Positions 1 through 6,903 of a stretch of DNA of 21,919 nucleotides are shown here, one piece after another (position 1 is the first letter of the stretch; each line of letters begins with the position of its first letter). Position numbers and translations under genes: made by a program. Source of the DNA: VFKE01 sp043758025 (GTDB lineage: Bacteria; Verrucomicrobiota; Verrucomicrobiia; Verrucomicrobiales; Verrucomicrobiaceae); the NCBI GenBank assembly GCA_043758025.1, contig JAYVOH010000300.1, positions 1 through 21,919 on the forward strand, given 5' to 3'. The notes below the pieces were generated by a model. That model was not told where the DNA came from. It worked only from the letters and a program-made list of their open reading frames with translations, and made no database searches.

Positions 1-187
1 ACGGCGGTCTTGCGGGATGAAAAATATCGGCAAAAACTTGGATAGCAGACTAAAAATACGGTGCTTTTTTAAAACACGCATTGTTCAGCGTTTCTCTAAC
101 TTTTTCTTCGCGACTTGAGCTTCCATCATCCATTTTAGTGCCTCGTCACCTCGGCAACTGCCACTGCCGCAGCTGCGGAAATCCATC
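1..187. other. Left-edge non-coding leader
   Basis: No convincing gene lies here. The first 120 bases are AT-richer than the rest of the window and probably hold the promoter of the polyamine operon, but I cannot pick a -35/-10 pair with confidence. A 12-bp palindrome (CCGCAGCTGCGG, 167-178) sits just upstream of the GTG start of the first gene, where it could influence ribosome access. The reading frame of that gene is open back to a TGA at 116 but offers no ATG, GTG or TTG before 188. Confidence 0.4.
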
Positions 188-1735
188 GTGAACGATAACA
201 CTCAAGATCCAGTCGTGGACCCACAGGAGCGTTCCACGCGCCTGCTGTTGCTCGCGTCGGTCTTCACCATCGCGACCTGCGGGCTGATCTATGAACTGAT
301 CGCGGGGACATTGGCGAGTTATCTGCTGGGCGATTCCATCACGCAATTCTCCACCGTCATCGGCGTGTATCTGTTCGCGATGGGAGTAGGGTCGTGGCTC
401 TCGCGATACGTCAACCGCTCGCTAGTCGCGGTGTTCGTGGAGATCGAACTGCTCATCGGGCTGGTGGGCGGTTGGTCGGCGGCGCTGCTGTTTATGATGT
501 TTGAGAGTGCGGCGTCGTTTCGCGTGCTGCTTTACGCGCTGGTGTTCATCATTGGCACGCTGGTTGGCATGGAGATTCCGCTGTTGCTCCGTCTGCTCAA
601 AGATCGGCTGGAGTTCAAAGACCTCGTTTCCCGCGTGCTCTCGCTGGATTACGTCGGCGCCTTGCTGGCCTCGCTTTTATTTCCGCTGGTGCTGGTGCCG
701 CACTTGGGTCTCATGCGCTCCAGTTTTTTGTTCGGCTTTCTCAATGCCATCGTCGGACTTATCGCCCTTTACATGCTGCGGCGTGAGATCGGCTGGTGGC
801 GCGGATTACTGGCGCAGGCGGTCCTGGTGCTGGTTGCGCTCATCGCGGGCTTTGTCTTTTCGGAAAAACTCATGGAGTTTTCCGAGCACGGTTACTACAG
901 CGGCGAGAACGTGATCCTCAGCAAGAGCACGTCGTATCAGCGCATTGTGCTCACGCGGCATCGCGATGACTTGCGGCTTTATCTCAACGGCAATCTGCAG
1001 TTCAGCTCGCGCGATGAATACCGTTATCACGAAAGCCTGGTGCATCCCGTGATGAGCCGATTGAACAAACCTTCGCGCATCCTCATTCTCGGAGGCGGCG
1101 ACGGACTGGCCATGCGCGAAGTGCTCCGTTATCCGAACGCCGACAGCGTGACGCTGGTGGATCTCGATCCTGAGATGACGCGGATGTTTTCATCGCTGCC
1201 GATGCTTACGGCGTTGAACCAAAATTCCCTGACCGCGAGCCGAACGCACGTCATCAACGCCGATGCCTTCGCGTGGCTGGAAACCAATCGCGAAATCTTT
1301 GACGCGGTAATCATCGATTTCCCGGATCCCACGAGCTTCTCGCTCGGCAAGCTATATACGACCGCCTTCTACCAGCGCCTCCAGCGCGCGCTCTCGACCG
1401 GAGCGCTGATCGTGGTGCAAACAACCTCGCCGCTGGTCGCGCGGCAATCCTACTGGTGTGTGGATGCCACGTTGCGTGCCTGCGGATTTCAGACCGTGCC
1501 CTATCATTGTTATGTGCCTTCATTCGGTGAATGGGGATTCATCATGGCCTGCAAACAGGTCATTCCGACGGAGACGAAGCTGCCGGCCGGATTAAAATAT
1601 TTTACCAATGAAGTTTTCGTGACGGAGCAAAGTTTCTCGCCCGACATGTCGTTGGTTAATGTGGAAGTGAACAGGCTCAACAACCAAGCCCTGGTGCGGT
1701 TATTTGAGAAAGAATGGGGGCGTTATTTGCCATGA
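188..1735 (+). CDS. Membrane-anchored spermidine synthase-like aminopropyltransferase
   Basis: The 515-residue protein has two parts. Residues about 19-225 hold roughly seven hydrophobic helices, and residues about 235-515 form a spermidine/spermine synthase domain. Visible landmarks are the YHE segment (280-282), the SAM-type glycine loop GGGDG (302-306), the acidic strand end VTLVDLDPEM, and the catalytic-region motif DFPDP (377-381). The family transfers an aminopropyl group from decarboxylated SAM to a diamine. Classical SpeE is about 280-310 residues and soluble, so the membrane half is an addition, known from a long subclass of this family. The start is GTG at 188, the first usable start after an upstream in-frame stop, and it gives a sensible N-terminus. 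The gene overlaps the next by ATGA. Linkage to speD two genes downstream supports a polyamine role; the exact diamine substrate is unknown. Confidence 0.9.
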   Translation: MNDNTQDPVVDPQERSTRLLLLASVFTIATCGLIYELIAGTLASYLLGDSITQFSTVIGVYLFAMGVGSWLSRYVNRSLVAVFVEIELLIGLVGGWSAALLFMMFESAASFRVLLYALVFIIGTLVGMEIPLLLRLLKDRLEFKDLVSRVLSLDYVGALLASLLFPLVLVPHLGLMRSSFLFGFLNAIVGLIALYMLRREIGWWRGLLAQAVLVLVALIAGFVFSEKLMEFSEHGYYSGENVILSKSTSYQRIVLTRHRDDLRLYLNGNLQFSSRDEYRYHESLVHPVMSRLNKPSRILILGGGDGLAMREVLRYPNADSVTLVDLDPEMTRMFSSLPMLTALNQNSLTASRTHVINADAFAWLETNREIFDAVIIDFPDPTSFSLGKLYTTAFYQRLQRALSTGALIVVQTTSPLVARQSYWCVDATLRACGFQTVPYHCYVPSFGEWGFIMACKQVIPTETKLPAGLKYFTNEVFVTEQSFSPDMSLVNVEVNRLNNQALVRLFEKEWGRYLP

Positions 1736-3279
1736 TGCATCGCCGCACATTTCTGCAAACCGGTGCCGCCGCGTGTCTCGCGTCCTGCGCGAAAACTCCA
1801 GCGATCACCGGAAGTGTCATCGGCGCGAACCACGCCGCAGGGCATCGCCTGCGGGATATGAAATCCGCACCAGTGCCAAGGCGTGTGATTAAAACAGATG
1901 TCGTCATCGCCGGTGGCGGCATGTCGGGCTTGATTGCTGCGTTGCGCTTGCAACAGGCGGGAGTCGAGGACATCACCGTCATTGATCTTGAAGGCGAACC
2001 CGGCGGCAATGCGCGTTGTGGCTCGAATGCCATCACGTCCTATCCATGGGGCGCGCATTATGTGCCTGTGCCCGGCGATGAGGCCACGGAAGTGCGGCGC
2101 TTGTTTGAGGAACTGGGAGTCATCACCGGACATGATGTTGCGGGTCGTCCGATTTATGAGGACACGCATCTCTGCGCCGATCAGCAGGAGCGGCTGTTCG
2201 TGCGCGGCGTTTGGCAGGATGGCATCGGCCCCACGGTCGGAGTTTCCAGCGACGAACGAACGGAAATGAACCGGTTCACCGCACGCATGAACGAGTTAAA
2301 ACAAGCGCGAGGACGCGACGGGCGGCGTCCGTTTTGTATTCCCGTGGATGCGAGTTCGCGCGATGCGGAATGGCTGGCTTTGGATGCGTTGACGATGGAG
2401 GCTTGGTTGGAACGGGAGGGCTTCCGCTGCGAACCGCTGCGCTGGCATGTGAACTATTGCTGCCGCGATGACTACGGCGCTGGCATCGCGCAAGTCTCGG
2501 CTTGGGCGGGCCTGCATTATTTTGCATCACGCGATGACAACGATGTTCTGACGTGGCCAGAGGGCAATGGCTGGATCGTGAAGCGCATCATGGAAAAGCT
2601 GCGTGGCGTGAAGTTTCAACAGGCGGTGGTTTATCGCATGACCCAGGAAGGCAGTTCTGTCCTTGTCGATGGACTGACGCCATCGGGCGAAGATGCCGTC
2701 CGGTATCAGGCGCGGTCGGCCGTGTGCGCCATGCCGCGCTTCGTGGCGCAACGCGTGGTCGCGGGACTCGCACCGATAGAACAATTGAATTACTCGCCGT
2801 GGATGGTGGCGAACATGACTTGGGACGGCGAACCACCGCCGGCATGGGACAATGTGTTTCGCCACAGCGCATCCCTCGGCTATGTGGTGGCGACGCATCA
2901 GTTGCTGCATCCTTTCCCGCAAAGCTCCGTGCTCACATACTATCAACCTCTGGATCACATGCTGCCACAGCAGGCACGGCAGGAGGCTTTAAACAAACCG
3001 TGGTCGGCTTGGCGCGATCAAGTGCTGGCGGATATGCGGCCCGCGCATCCTGACGTGATGGAGCACGTCTCGCATCTCGATGTCATGCTCTGGGGCCACG
3101 GCATGATCCGGCCCGTGCCCGGATTTATCTCCGGTGCTGCACGAAAAAGCATGTTGGAGCCGCTGGGTCGCATCGCGTTTGCGCACACAGACATGAGCGG
3201 CGTCTCCATTTTTGAAGAGGCATGCGCGCGCGGTGCGGATGCGGCCCAAACTGTATTGCGCATGATCGGACACGCATGA
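1732..3279 (+). CDS. FAD-dependent oxidoreductase with Tat/lipoprotein-type signal
   Basis: I place the start at the ATG at 1732, which overlaps the preceding stop as ATGA and gives a 515-residue protein. Its N-terminus reads MMHRRTFLQTGAAACLASC: a twin-arginine RRxFL motif (R4-R5), a hydrophobic stretch, and a lipobox-like LASC ending at Cys19. It is therefore probably exported folded with its flavin and perhaps lipid-anchored. An ADP-binding beta-alpha-beta fold follows, with GGGMSG at 61-66 and the acidic end of strand 2 in VIDLEGEPGG. This is the layout of the NAD(P)/FAD-binding amine oxidase/phytoene desaturase superfamily. Its position between spermidine synthase and speD, with ATGA overlaps on both sides, suggests a polyamine-related substrate, for example oxidation of a polyamine. 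The substrate is inference and no specific family name is certain. Confidence 0.85.
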   Translation: MMHRRTFLQTGAAACLASCAKTPAITGSVIGANHAAGHRLRDMKSAPVPRRVIKTDVVIAGGGMSGLIAALRLQQAGVEDITVIDLEGEPGGNARCGSNAITSYPWGAHYVPVPGDEATEVRRLFEELGVITGHDVAGRPIYEDTHLCADQQERLFVRGVWQDGIGPTVGVSSDERTEMNRFTARMNELKQARGRDGRRPFCIPVDASSRDAEWLALDALTMEAWLEREGFRCEPLRWHVNYCCRDDYGAGIAQVSAWAGLHYFASRDDNDVLTWPEGNGWIVKRIMEKLRGVKFQQAVVYRMTQEGSSVLVDGLTPSGEDAVRYQARSAVCAMPRFVAQRVVAGLAPIEQLNYSPWMVANMTWDGEPPPAWDNVFRHSASLGYVVATHQLLHPFPQSSVLTYYQPLDHMLPQQARQEALNKPWSAWRDQVLADMRPAHPDVMEHVSHLDVMLWGHGMIRPVPGFISGAARKSMLEPLGRIAFAHTDMSGVSIFEEACARGADAAQTVLRMIGHA

Positions 3280-3623
3280 TTCTGGGACTTCACACGCTTA
3301 TTGAATTGCATGGTTGCGATGCGGAAAAGCTCCGCGACGTCGCCGGGGTTCGCGTCTTGATGATCAATGCCGTGAAAAAATCTGGCGGCACTTATGTGAC
3401 GGATGTCTTTCATCATTTTAGTCCACTGGGCGTTAGTGGTGTCATTGTGATCGCAGAGAGTCATGTGACCATTCATACATGGCCAGAACATGGTTATGCC
3501 GCGGCGGATGTGTTCACCTGCGGCGAGAGTTTTCAGCACGATGTCTTTGTGAGCATGATGCGCGATGGCTTGCTGGCGGCAGACGTGAAAACCCAAACGA
3601 TTGCGCGCGGCGATGTCCGTTGA
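3276..3623 (+). CDS. speD: S-adenosylmethionine decarboxylase proenzyme
   Basis: This 115-residue protein matches the short bacterial/archaeal class of AdoMet decarboxylase. These enzymes self-cleave at a serine to make a pyruvoyl cofactor. The cleavage segment is clear: ESHVTIHTWPE at 61-71, with Ser62 as the predicted pyruvoyl-forming residue, His67 as the processing histidine and Cys82 (FTCGES) as the catalytic cysteine. It produces decarboxylated SAM, the aminopropyl donor for the spermidine synthase domain encoded two genes upstream. The ATG at 3276 overlaps the preceding stop as ATGA, and the family N-terminus (G-H-L-I/T-E-like) begins directly there. A longer in-frame extension upstream lies inside the previous gene and is rejected. 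The 3' end overlaps the next gene by 11 nt. Confidence 0.96.
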   Translation: MILGLHTLIELHGCDAEKLRDVAGVRVLMINAVKKSGGTYVTDVFHHFSPLGVSGVIVIAESHVTIHTWPEHGYAAADVFTCGESFQHDVFVSMMRDGLLAADVKTQTIARGDVR

Positions 3624-4467
3624 ATCTTCTGTCATAACACGGTTCGCGCCTTCGCCCACGGGCTGGCTTCATCTGGGTCATGCCTATGCGGCATTGTTAG
3701 CGCACGATGAGGCACAGCGCGTCAGCGGGCGTTTTCTGCTGCGGCTGGAGGATATTGATCTCGCGCGTTCGCGACCCGAATACGAGCAAGGCATTTACGA
3801 TGATTTGCGATGGCTCGGCCTTACATGGGAGGAACCGGTGCGGAAGCAAAGCGAGCACTTGCCGGAGTATCGCACCGCGCTGGAAAAGCTGAGCGCTCTC
3901 GACTTGCTCTATCCGTGCTTCTGCACGCGCCGCGAAATTCAGGAGGAAATTGCGCGCGCCGGTCAGGCTCCGCACGGAGCCGAAGGGCTGATGTATCCGG
4001 GCACCTGCAAGAAACTCTCCGCCGATGCCGCTGTCGCGCGCATCGCCAGCGGATGCGACTATGCGCTGCGGCTCGACCTGGAAAAAGCCATGTTGCTCGT
4101 CGGACGCAGTCTGCTTTGGCAAGACCTCGTGCACGGCGAGTTCACTGCCGATCCTTCGCCGCTTGGAGATGTGGTGCTCGCGCGCAAGGACACGCCCACG
4201 AGCTATCATCTGGCGGTTGTCGTGGATGATGCGGCGCAGGGTATCACGCTGGTCACGCGCGGCGAGGACTTGCTCTCCGCGACGCATCTGCATCGCATGC
4301 TGCAATCATTGCTCGGACTTCCCGTTCCACTGTGGAATCATCACCGCCTCATCACCGACGAAACTGGCAAGCGTCTGGCGAAACGGGATGATGCACGTTC
4401 GCTGCGCGCCTTGCGCCAATCGGGCTGGACTCCGCAGCGAGTTCGTGAGGTATTGGGCCTGGCTTGA
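3613..4467 (+). CDS. gluQ: Glutamyl-Q tRNA(Asp) synthetase
   Basis: This 284-residue protein is a shortened glutamyl-tRNA synthetase paralogue. It has the class I catalytic core RFAPSPTGWLHLGHA (the HIGH-type motif is HLGH at 20-23), a zinc-site pattern C102-x-C104...Y128...C132, and a KMSKS-like loop KRLAKRD (253-259). It stops where a true GluRS would continue into its anticodon-binding domain. Enzymes of this type charge glutamate onto the queuosine base of tRNA(Asp). The ATG at 3613 lies inside the end of speD (11-nt overlap); a TTG at 3601 in the same frame is a less likely start. The overlap shows co-translation with the polyamine genes, although no direct biochemical link is obvious. 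No queuosine biosynthesis gene is present in the window. Confidence 0.95.
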   Translation: MSVESSVITRFAPSPTGWLHLGHAYAALLAHDEAQRVSGRFLLRLEDIDLARSRPEYEQGIYDDLRWLGLTWEEPVRKQSEHLPEYRTALEKLSALDLLYPCFCTRREIQEEIARAGQAPHGAEGLMYPGTCKKLSADAAVARIASGCDYALRLDLEKAMLLVGRSLLWQDLVHGEFTADPSPLGDVVLARKDTPTSYHLAVVVDDAAQGITLVTRGEDLLSATHLHRMLQSLLGLPVPLWNHHRLITDETGKRLAKRDDARSLRALRQSGWTPQRVREVLGLA

Positions 4468-4504
4468 CCATTGCCAGCAAGAGAAGCCGTGGTAGTTTTG
4501 CCAG

Positions 4505-4732
4505 ATGAATACGCATGCCATGCCACGCTTCACCGCCCGCGTCTATCGTGACGGCGAATGGTTTGTTTCCTTTTGCCCCGAGATGCCGGAGGCGAACGGC
4601 CAAGGGGTCACGGAAGATGATGCGGTGAAAAGCCTGCATGATGCCATCGAACTTCTGATCGAAGATCGCAGGGCTGATGCCGCCAAGACACTTCCGAGCG
4701 GTGGCACCACCCGCGACCTGGCGTTTGCTTGA
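4505..4732 (+). CDS. HicB-like antitoxin (short form)
   Basis: This 75-residue protein has the HicB/UPF0150 partial RNase-H-like fold pattern: beta strands FTARVYRDGEWFVSFCPEMP, the Gly-x-x-G-like turn before TEDDAVKSLHDAIELLIEDRR, and a short tail. It lacks a visible C-terminal DNA-binding segment (helix-turn-helix or ribbon-helix-helix). HicB proteins bind and neutralise the HicA mRNA interferase. The gene lies 37 nt after gluQ and 2 nt before the HicA-like gene, so the order is antitoxin first. An alternative start is the ATG at 4520. No clear Shine-Dalgarno sequence precedes either. Confidence 0.8.
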   Translation: MNTHAMPRFTARVYRDGEWFVSFCPEMPEANGQGVTEDDAVKSLHDAIELLIEDRRADAAKTLPSGGTTRDLAFA

Positions 4733-4734
4733 TC

Positions 4735-4932
4735 ATGAAGCGGCGTGATTTAATCCGCCGTTTGGAGGCACATGGCTGCGCGATGAAGCGCGAGGGCGGA
4801 TCGCACACGATCTACTGGAATCCAAACACGGGCAGGCGTGAACCTGTGCCTCGTCACAAGGAGATTCCTGATCTGCTTGCTCGGAAAATATGCCGCTGTC
4901 TGGAAGTGCCGTGGATAGAAAATAAATCCTGA
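4735..4932 (+). CDS. HicA-like mRNA interferase toxin
   Basis: This 65-residue protein has a double-stranded-RNA-binding-like fold. MKRRDLIRRLEAHGCAMKR is the first helix and strand, followed by the active-site segment GGSHTIYWNP with the predicted catalytic His24, then basic VPRHKEIPDLLARKICRCLEV. Family members cleave mRNA and are held in check by HicB. I chose the ATG at 4735, 2 nt after the upstream stop, because HicA proteins begin with this MK-x-R/K-x-L helix. A TTG two codons upstream (4729) is possible. The key His is present, so the toxin looks intact. It could also be a domesticated pair inside the operon rather than a mobile addiction module. Confidence 0.82.
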   Translation: MKRRDLIRRLEAHGCAMKREGGSHTIYWNPNTGRREPVPRHKEIPDLLARKICRCLEVPWIENKS

Positions 4933-4948
4933 ACCTCCCGCAGATTCC

Positions 4949-5857
4949 ATGAATCGTTACCGCATCGCCCCCAACGGCCCTGAATTCTCCCAGCTCATTT
5001 ACGGCACCTGGCGTATTCTTGATGAGCCAGCGCCGACGCCGCAGGAGTTGAATCATCGGATTAACACGTGTGTCGATCTCGGCATTACAACGATTGATAC
5101 TGCGGAGATTTACGGGCTCTATGCTGTCGAGGAAGCATTGGGCAAGGCCATCGCGCTTTCGCCGGGACTGCGCGACAAGTTGGAGATCGTGACCAAGGCG
5201 GGCATTTATGTGCCGTGTCATTATCATCCCAAGCGCGAGGTCGCGCATTACAATGCCAGCGGCGCGCGCCTGATGAAGAGCGCGGAGAAATCACTGCGGC
5301 TGCTGGGCACTGATCACGTTGATTTGTTTCTCGTGCATCGCCCGGACTGGCTGACCAGCGGCGATGACACTGCGCATGGGCTGAACCATCTATTGCGCGA
5401 TGGTAAAATTCGCTGCGCCGGAGTGTCGAACTATAACGTGCATCAGTTTGATCTGCTTAACTCGCGCATGGAACAACCGCTGGTGACCAACCAGCTCGAG
5501 TTCCACTTGCTGCACATGGAGCCGATTCTCGACGGCACGTTCAGTCAATGTGAGGAGCTCGGTCTGCTCCCGATGGCGTGGAGTCCGCTGGCACAGGGAC
5601 GTTTATTTGATGTGAAGAACGAAGCGGCACAGCGGCTTGCCGCGTGTGCGCAAAAACTCGCGCTTCGTTATAACGGCGCGACGTTGGAACAACTGGCCTA
5701 CGCCTGGATCATGGCGCATCCCGCGAATCCGTTGCCGATCCTCGGCACCAACAAGATCGGGCGCATCCGCAGCGCCGCGCAGTCATGTGGGATCAAGCTG
5801 GAGCGCGAAGATTGGTATGCGCTGTGGGAAGCCGCGCAGGGGCGGACGATTCCTTGA
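4949..5857 (+). CDS. Aldo/keto reductase, YdhF-like
   Basis: This 302-residue protein belongs to the aldo/keto reductase superfamily: a TIM barrel, NADPH-dependent reduction of carbonyls, cytosolic. The catalytic tetrad can be placed: Asp50 and Tyr55 in TIDTAEIYG, Lys83 in EIVTKAGIY, and His130 in LFLVHRPDW. The C-terminal cofactor-binding region includes ILGTNKIGRIRSA. The LVHRPD and MAWSPLAQG motifs resemble the E. coli YdhF subgroup. It starts 16 nt after the HicA gene on the same strand, so it may be the last gene of the operon. No Shine-Dalgarno is evident before the ATG. The physiological substrate cannot be read from the sequence. It is not obviously tied to polyamine metabolism or to the PKS locus, which faces it from the other strand. 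Confidence 0.92.
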   Translation: MNRYRIAPNGPEFSQLIYGTWRILDEPAPTPQELNHRINTCVDLGITTIDTAEIYGLYAVEEALGKAIALSPGLRDKLEIVTKAGIYVPCHYHPKREVAHYNASGARLMKSAEKSLRLLGTDHVDLFLVHRPDWLTSGDDTAHGLNHLLRDGKIRCAGVSNYNVHQFDLLNSRMEQPLVTNQLEFHLLHMEPILDGTFSQCEELGLLPMAWSPLAQGRLFDVKNEAAQRLAACAQKLALRYNGATLEQLAYAWIMAHPANPLPILGTNKIGRIRSAAQSCGIKLEREDWYALWEAAQGRTIP

Positions 5858-6001
5858 AGTGCCGGAGAATTAAGTGAATGAGGATACCCTGATCAAGCAG
5901 CTCTCATGATAACATCATGAATCCACCAAGCGCCCCGCCGGCTGCAAGCTTTGAGACGGTAGTGCTTTTGCTGCTGCGTCGCCGTCCGCAAGGTGGTTTG
6001 A
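5858..6001. other. Convergent intergenic region
   Basis: This 144-bp gap separates the aldo/keto reductase (plus) from the LolA-like gene (minus), whose ends face each other. I found no strong hairpin with a T-run on either strand. A loose inverted pair CCACC (5922-5926) / GGTGG (5992-5996) with related flanks and two copies of GATCAAG (5891, 6000) are present, but they do not form a recognisable terminator or mobile-element end. Confidence 0.35.
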
Positions 6002-6811
6002 TCAAGGTTGCGCGGCGGGGGTGGAGAGGGAGCGCAGGGCCTCCGGGGTAAAGTCGGTGTCCTTGTAGGTCACGTCGTAGCGGCTCTTGGAGCCTTCCAA
6101 TTCCGTGACGGAGTCTGATCCGGCGCGCTGCACGACGAGGGTTGCGGGGACTGGACGGTCGGCGTCGTTCTTGGCAACGCGGGTGGTGTTGATACGGCGT
6201 TCCATCTGGCCGGAGGCGAGGTGTTTTTCAATGCGCATGGGAACAAGTTTTTTAACATCGATCCAACTGCGCACCTTGGCATAGGCGGAGCGATCATTTT
6301 TGCCCGGCTTGGATTCCAAAATCTGGCAGGGTATGTGGTCCACGGTTTCGCTGCCGACGATGGCTTGGTTCTCCCAGGCGAAAAAATTTCCCACCAAGTC
6401 TTCATAGGAAAGATCGCTGCCAAAAACCCCATCCTTCATCTGGGCGGCTGTGAGGGTCTTCATGAAATTCGGTGGGGTAAAAACCGTGCCGGAGACGGCT
6501 TGATTTGATGTTTTGTGCAGCAGGATGGATTCTCCTTTGCGTTCTTTGGGCCAGAGCACTTGATAGATGATGTCGGTCGCGGTCGCGGTGCGGCGGGTTT
6601 TGATCTGCAGTTGCAGCACGGTTTTGGCTGCGTCAGCGGATGGCTTGATCTCCATCTTCACGCGCGCGGAGGAAGATCCGTCCTGCAAGGTGGTGTTGAT
6701 GCGCGAGGCGATTTCCTGGGCGTTGGGCGCGGCATCTTGGGCGAAGCCGCGCGAGATCAGCAGGGTGAGCGTGAGAAGGGCGGAAGGGAAGAAATGGAGT
6801 GGTGGTTTCAT
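6002..6811 (-). CDS. LolA-like periplasmic outer-membrane lipoprotein-sorting protein
   Basis: The 269-residue protein starts at the ATG at 6811, where MKPPLHFFPSALLTLTLLIS begins a classical Sec signal peptide with likely cleavage after GFA (residues 22-24). A longer frame running upstream to 6949 would overlap the permease gene and hide this signal, so it is rejected. The mature part shows the LolA-like outer-membrane lipoprotein-sorting family pattern: a beta-rich domain, FTPPNFMKTL, then GSDLSYEDLVGNFF (131-144), comparable to the G-S/T-D-F-S-Y-E-D-L motif of that family. Such proteins form an unclosed barrel that shelters acyl chains crossing the periplasm. It is the last gene of the minus arm, 92 nt behind the ABC permease, which suggests a carrier for the lipid that the transporter extracts. 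Confidence 0.85.
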   Translation of the reverse strand: MKPPLHFFPSALLTLTLLISRGFAQDAAPNAQEIASRINTTLQDGSSSARVKMEIKPSADAAKTVLQLQIKTRRTATATDIIYQVLWPKERKGESILLHKTSNQAVSGTVFTPPNFMKTLTAAQMKDGVFGSDLSYEDLVGNFFAWENQAIVGSETVDHIPCQILESKPGKNDRSAYAKVRSWIDVKKLVPMRIEKHLASGQMERRINTTRVAKNDADRPVPATLVVQRAGSDSVTELEGSKSRYDVTYKDTDFTPEALRSLSTPAAQP

Positions 6812-6844
6812 GGAGGGGAGGGAACAATGGAATACAGAATGAGT

Positions 6845-6856
6845 GCTCAATTGAGC
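6845..6856. promoter_or_regulatory. 12-bp perfect palindrome between permease and LolA-like genes
   Basis: GCTCAATTGAGC is a perfect inverted repeat in the 92-nt gap (6812-6903). It is not followed by a T-tract on the minus strand, so it is not a typical intrinsic terminator. It could be a protein-binding site or a small mRNA hairpin setting the level of the last gene. The palindrome is seen directly; any function is a guess. Confidence 0.3.
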
Positions 6857-6903
6857 GTTTCGTTCAATATTCCTTTTCTTCGTGAACCTCCCCGTGGTTC
6901 GGT

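Noticed and set aside
167..178. Palindrome CCGCAGCTGCGG before the first gene
   Set aside because: As RNA it forms only a four-pair stem, and such short GC palindromes arise easily. It is noted in the leader entry but not called as a regulatory site.
3018..3659. 213-codon open frame on the - strand spanning the end of the oxidoreductase and speD
   Set aside because: It crosses two well-supported genes on the other strand and shows no domain features.
5891..6006. Two GATCAAG copies and a CCACC/GGTGG inverted pair in the convergent gap
   Set aside because: The matches are too short and imperfect to support an attachment site, repeat element or terminator.
5917..6051. 44-codon + strand frame starting in the convergent gap
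   Set aside because: It runs into the 3' end of the LolA-like gene, has low-complexity Leu/Arg runs and no visible ribosome-binding site. It is probably chance.
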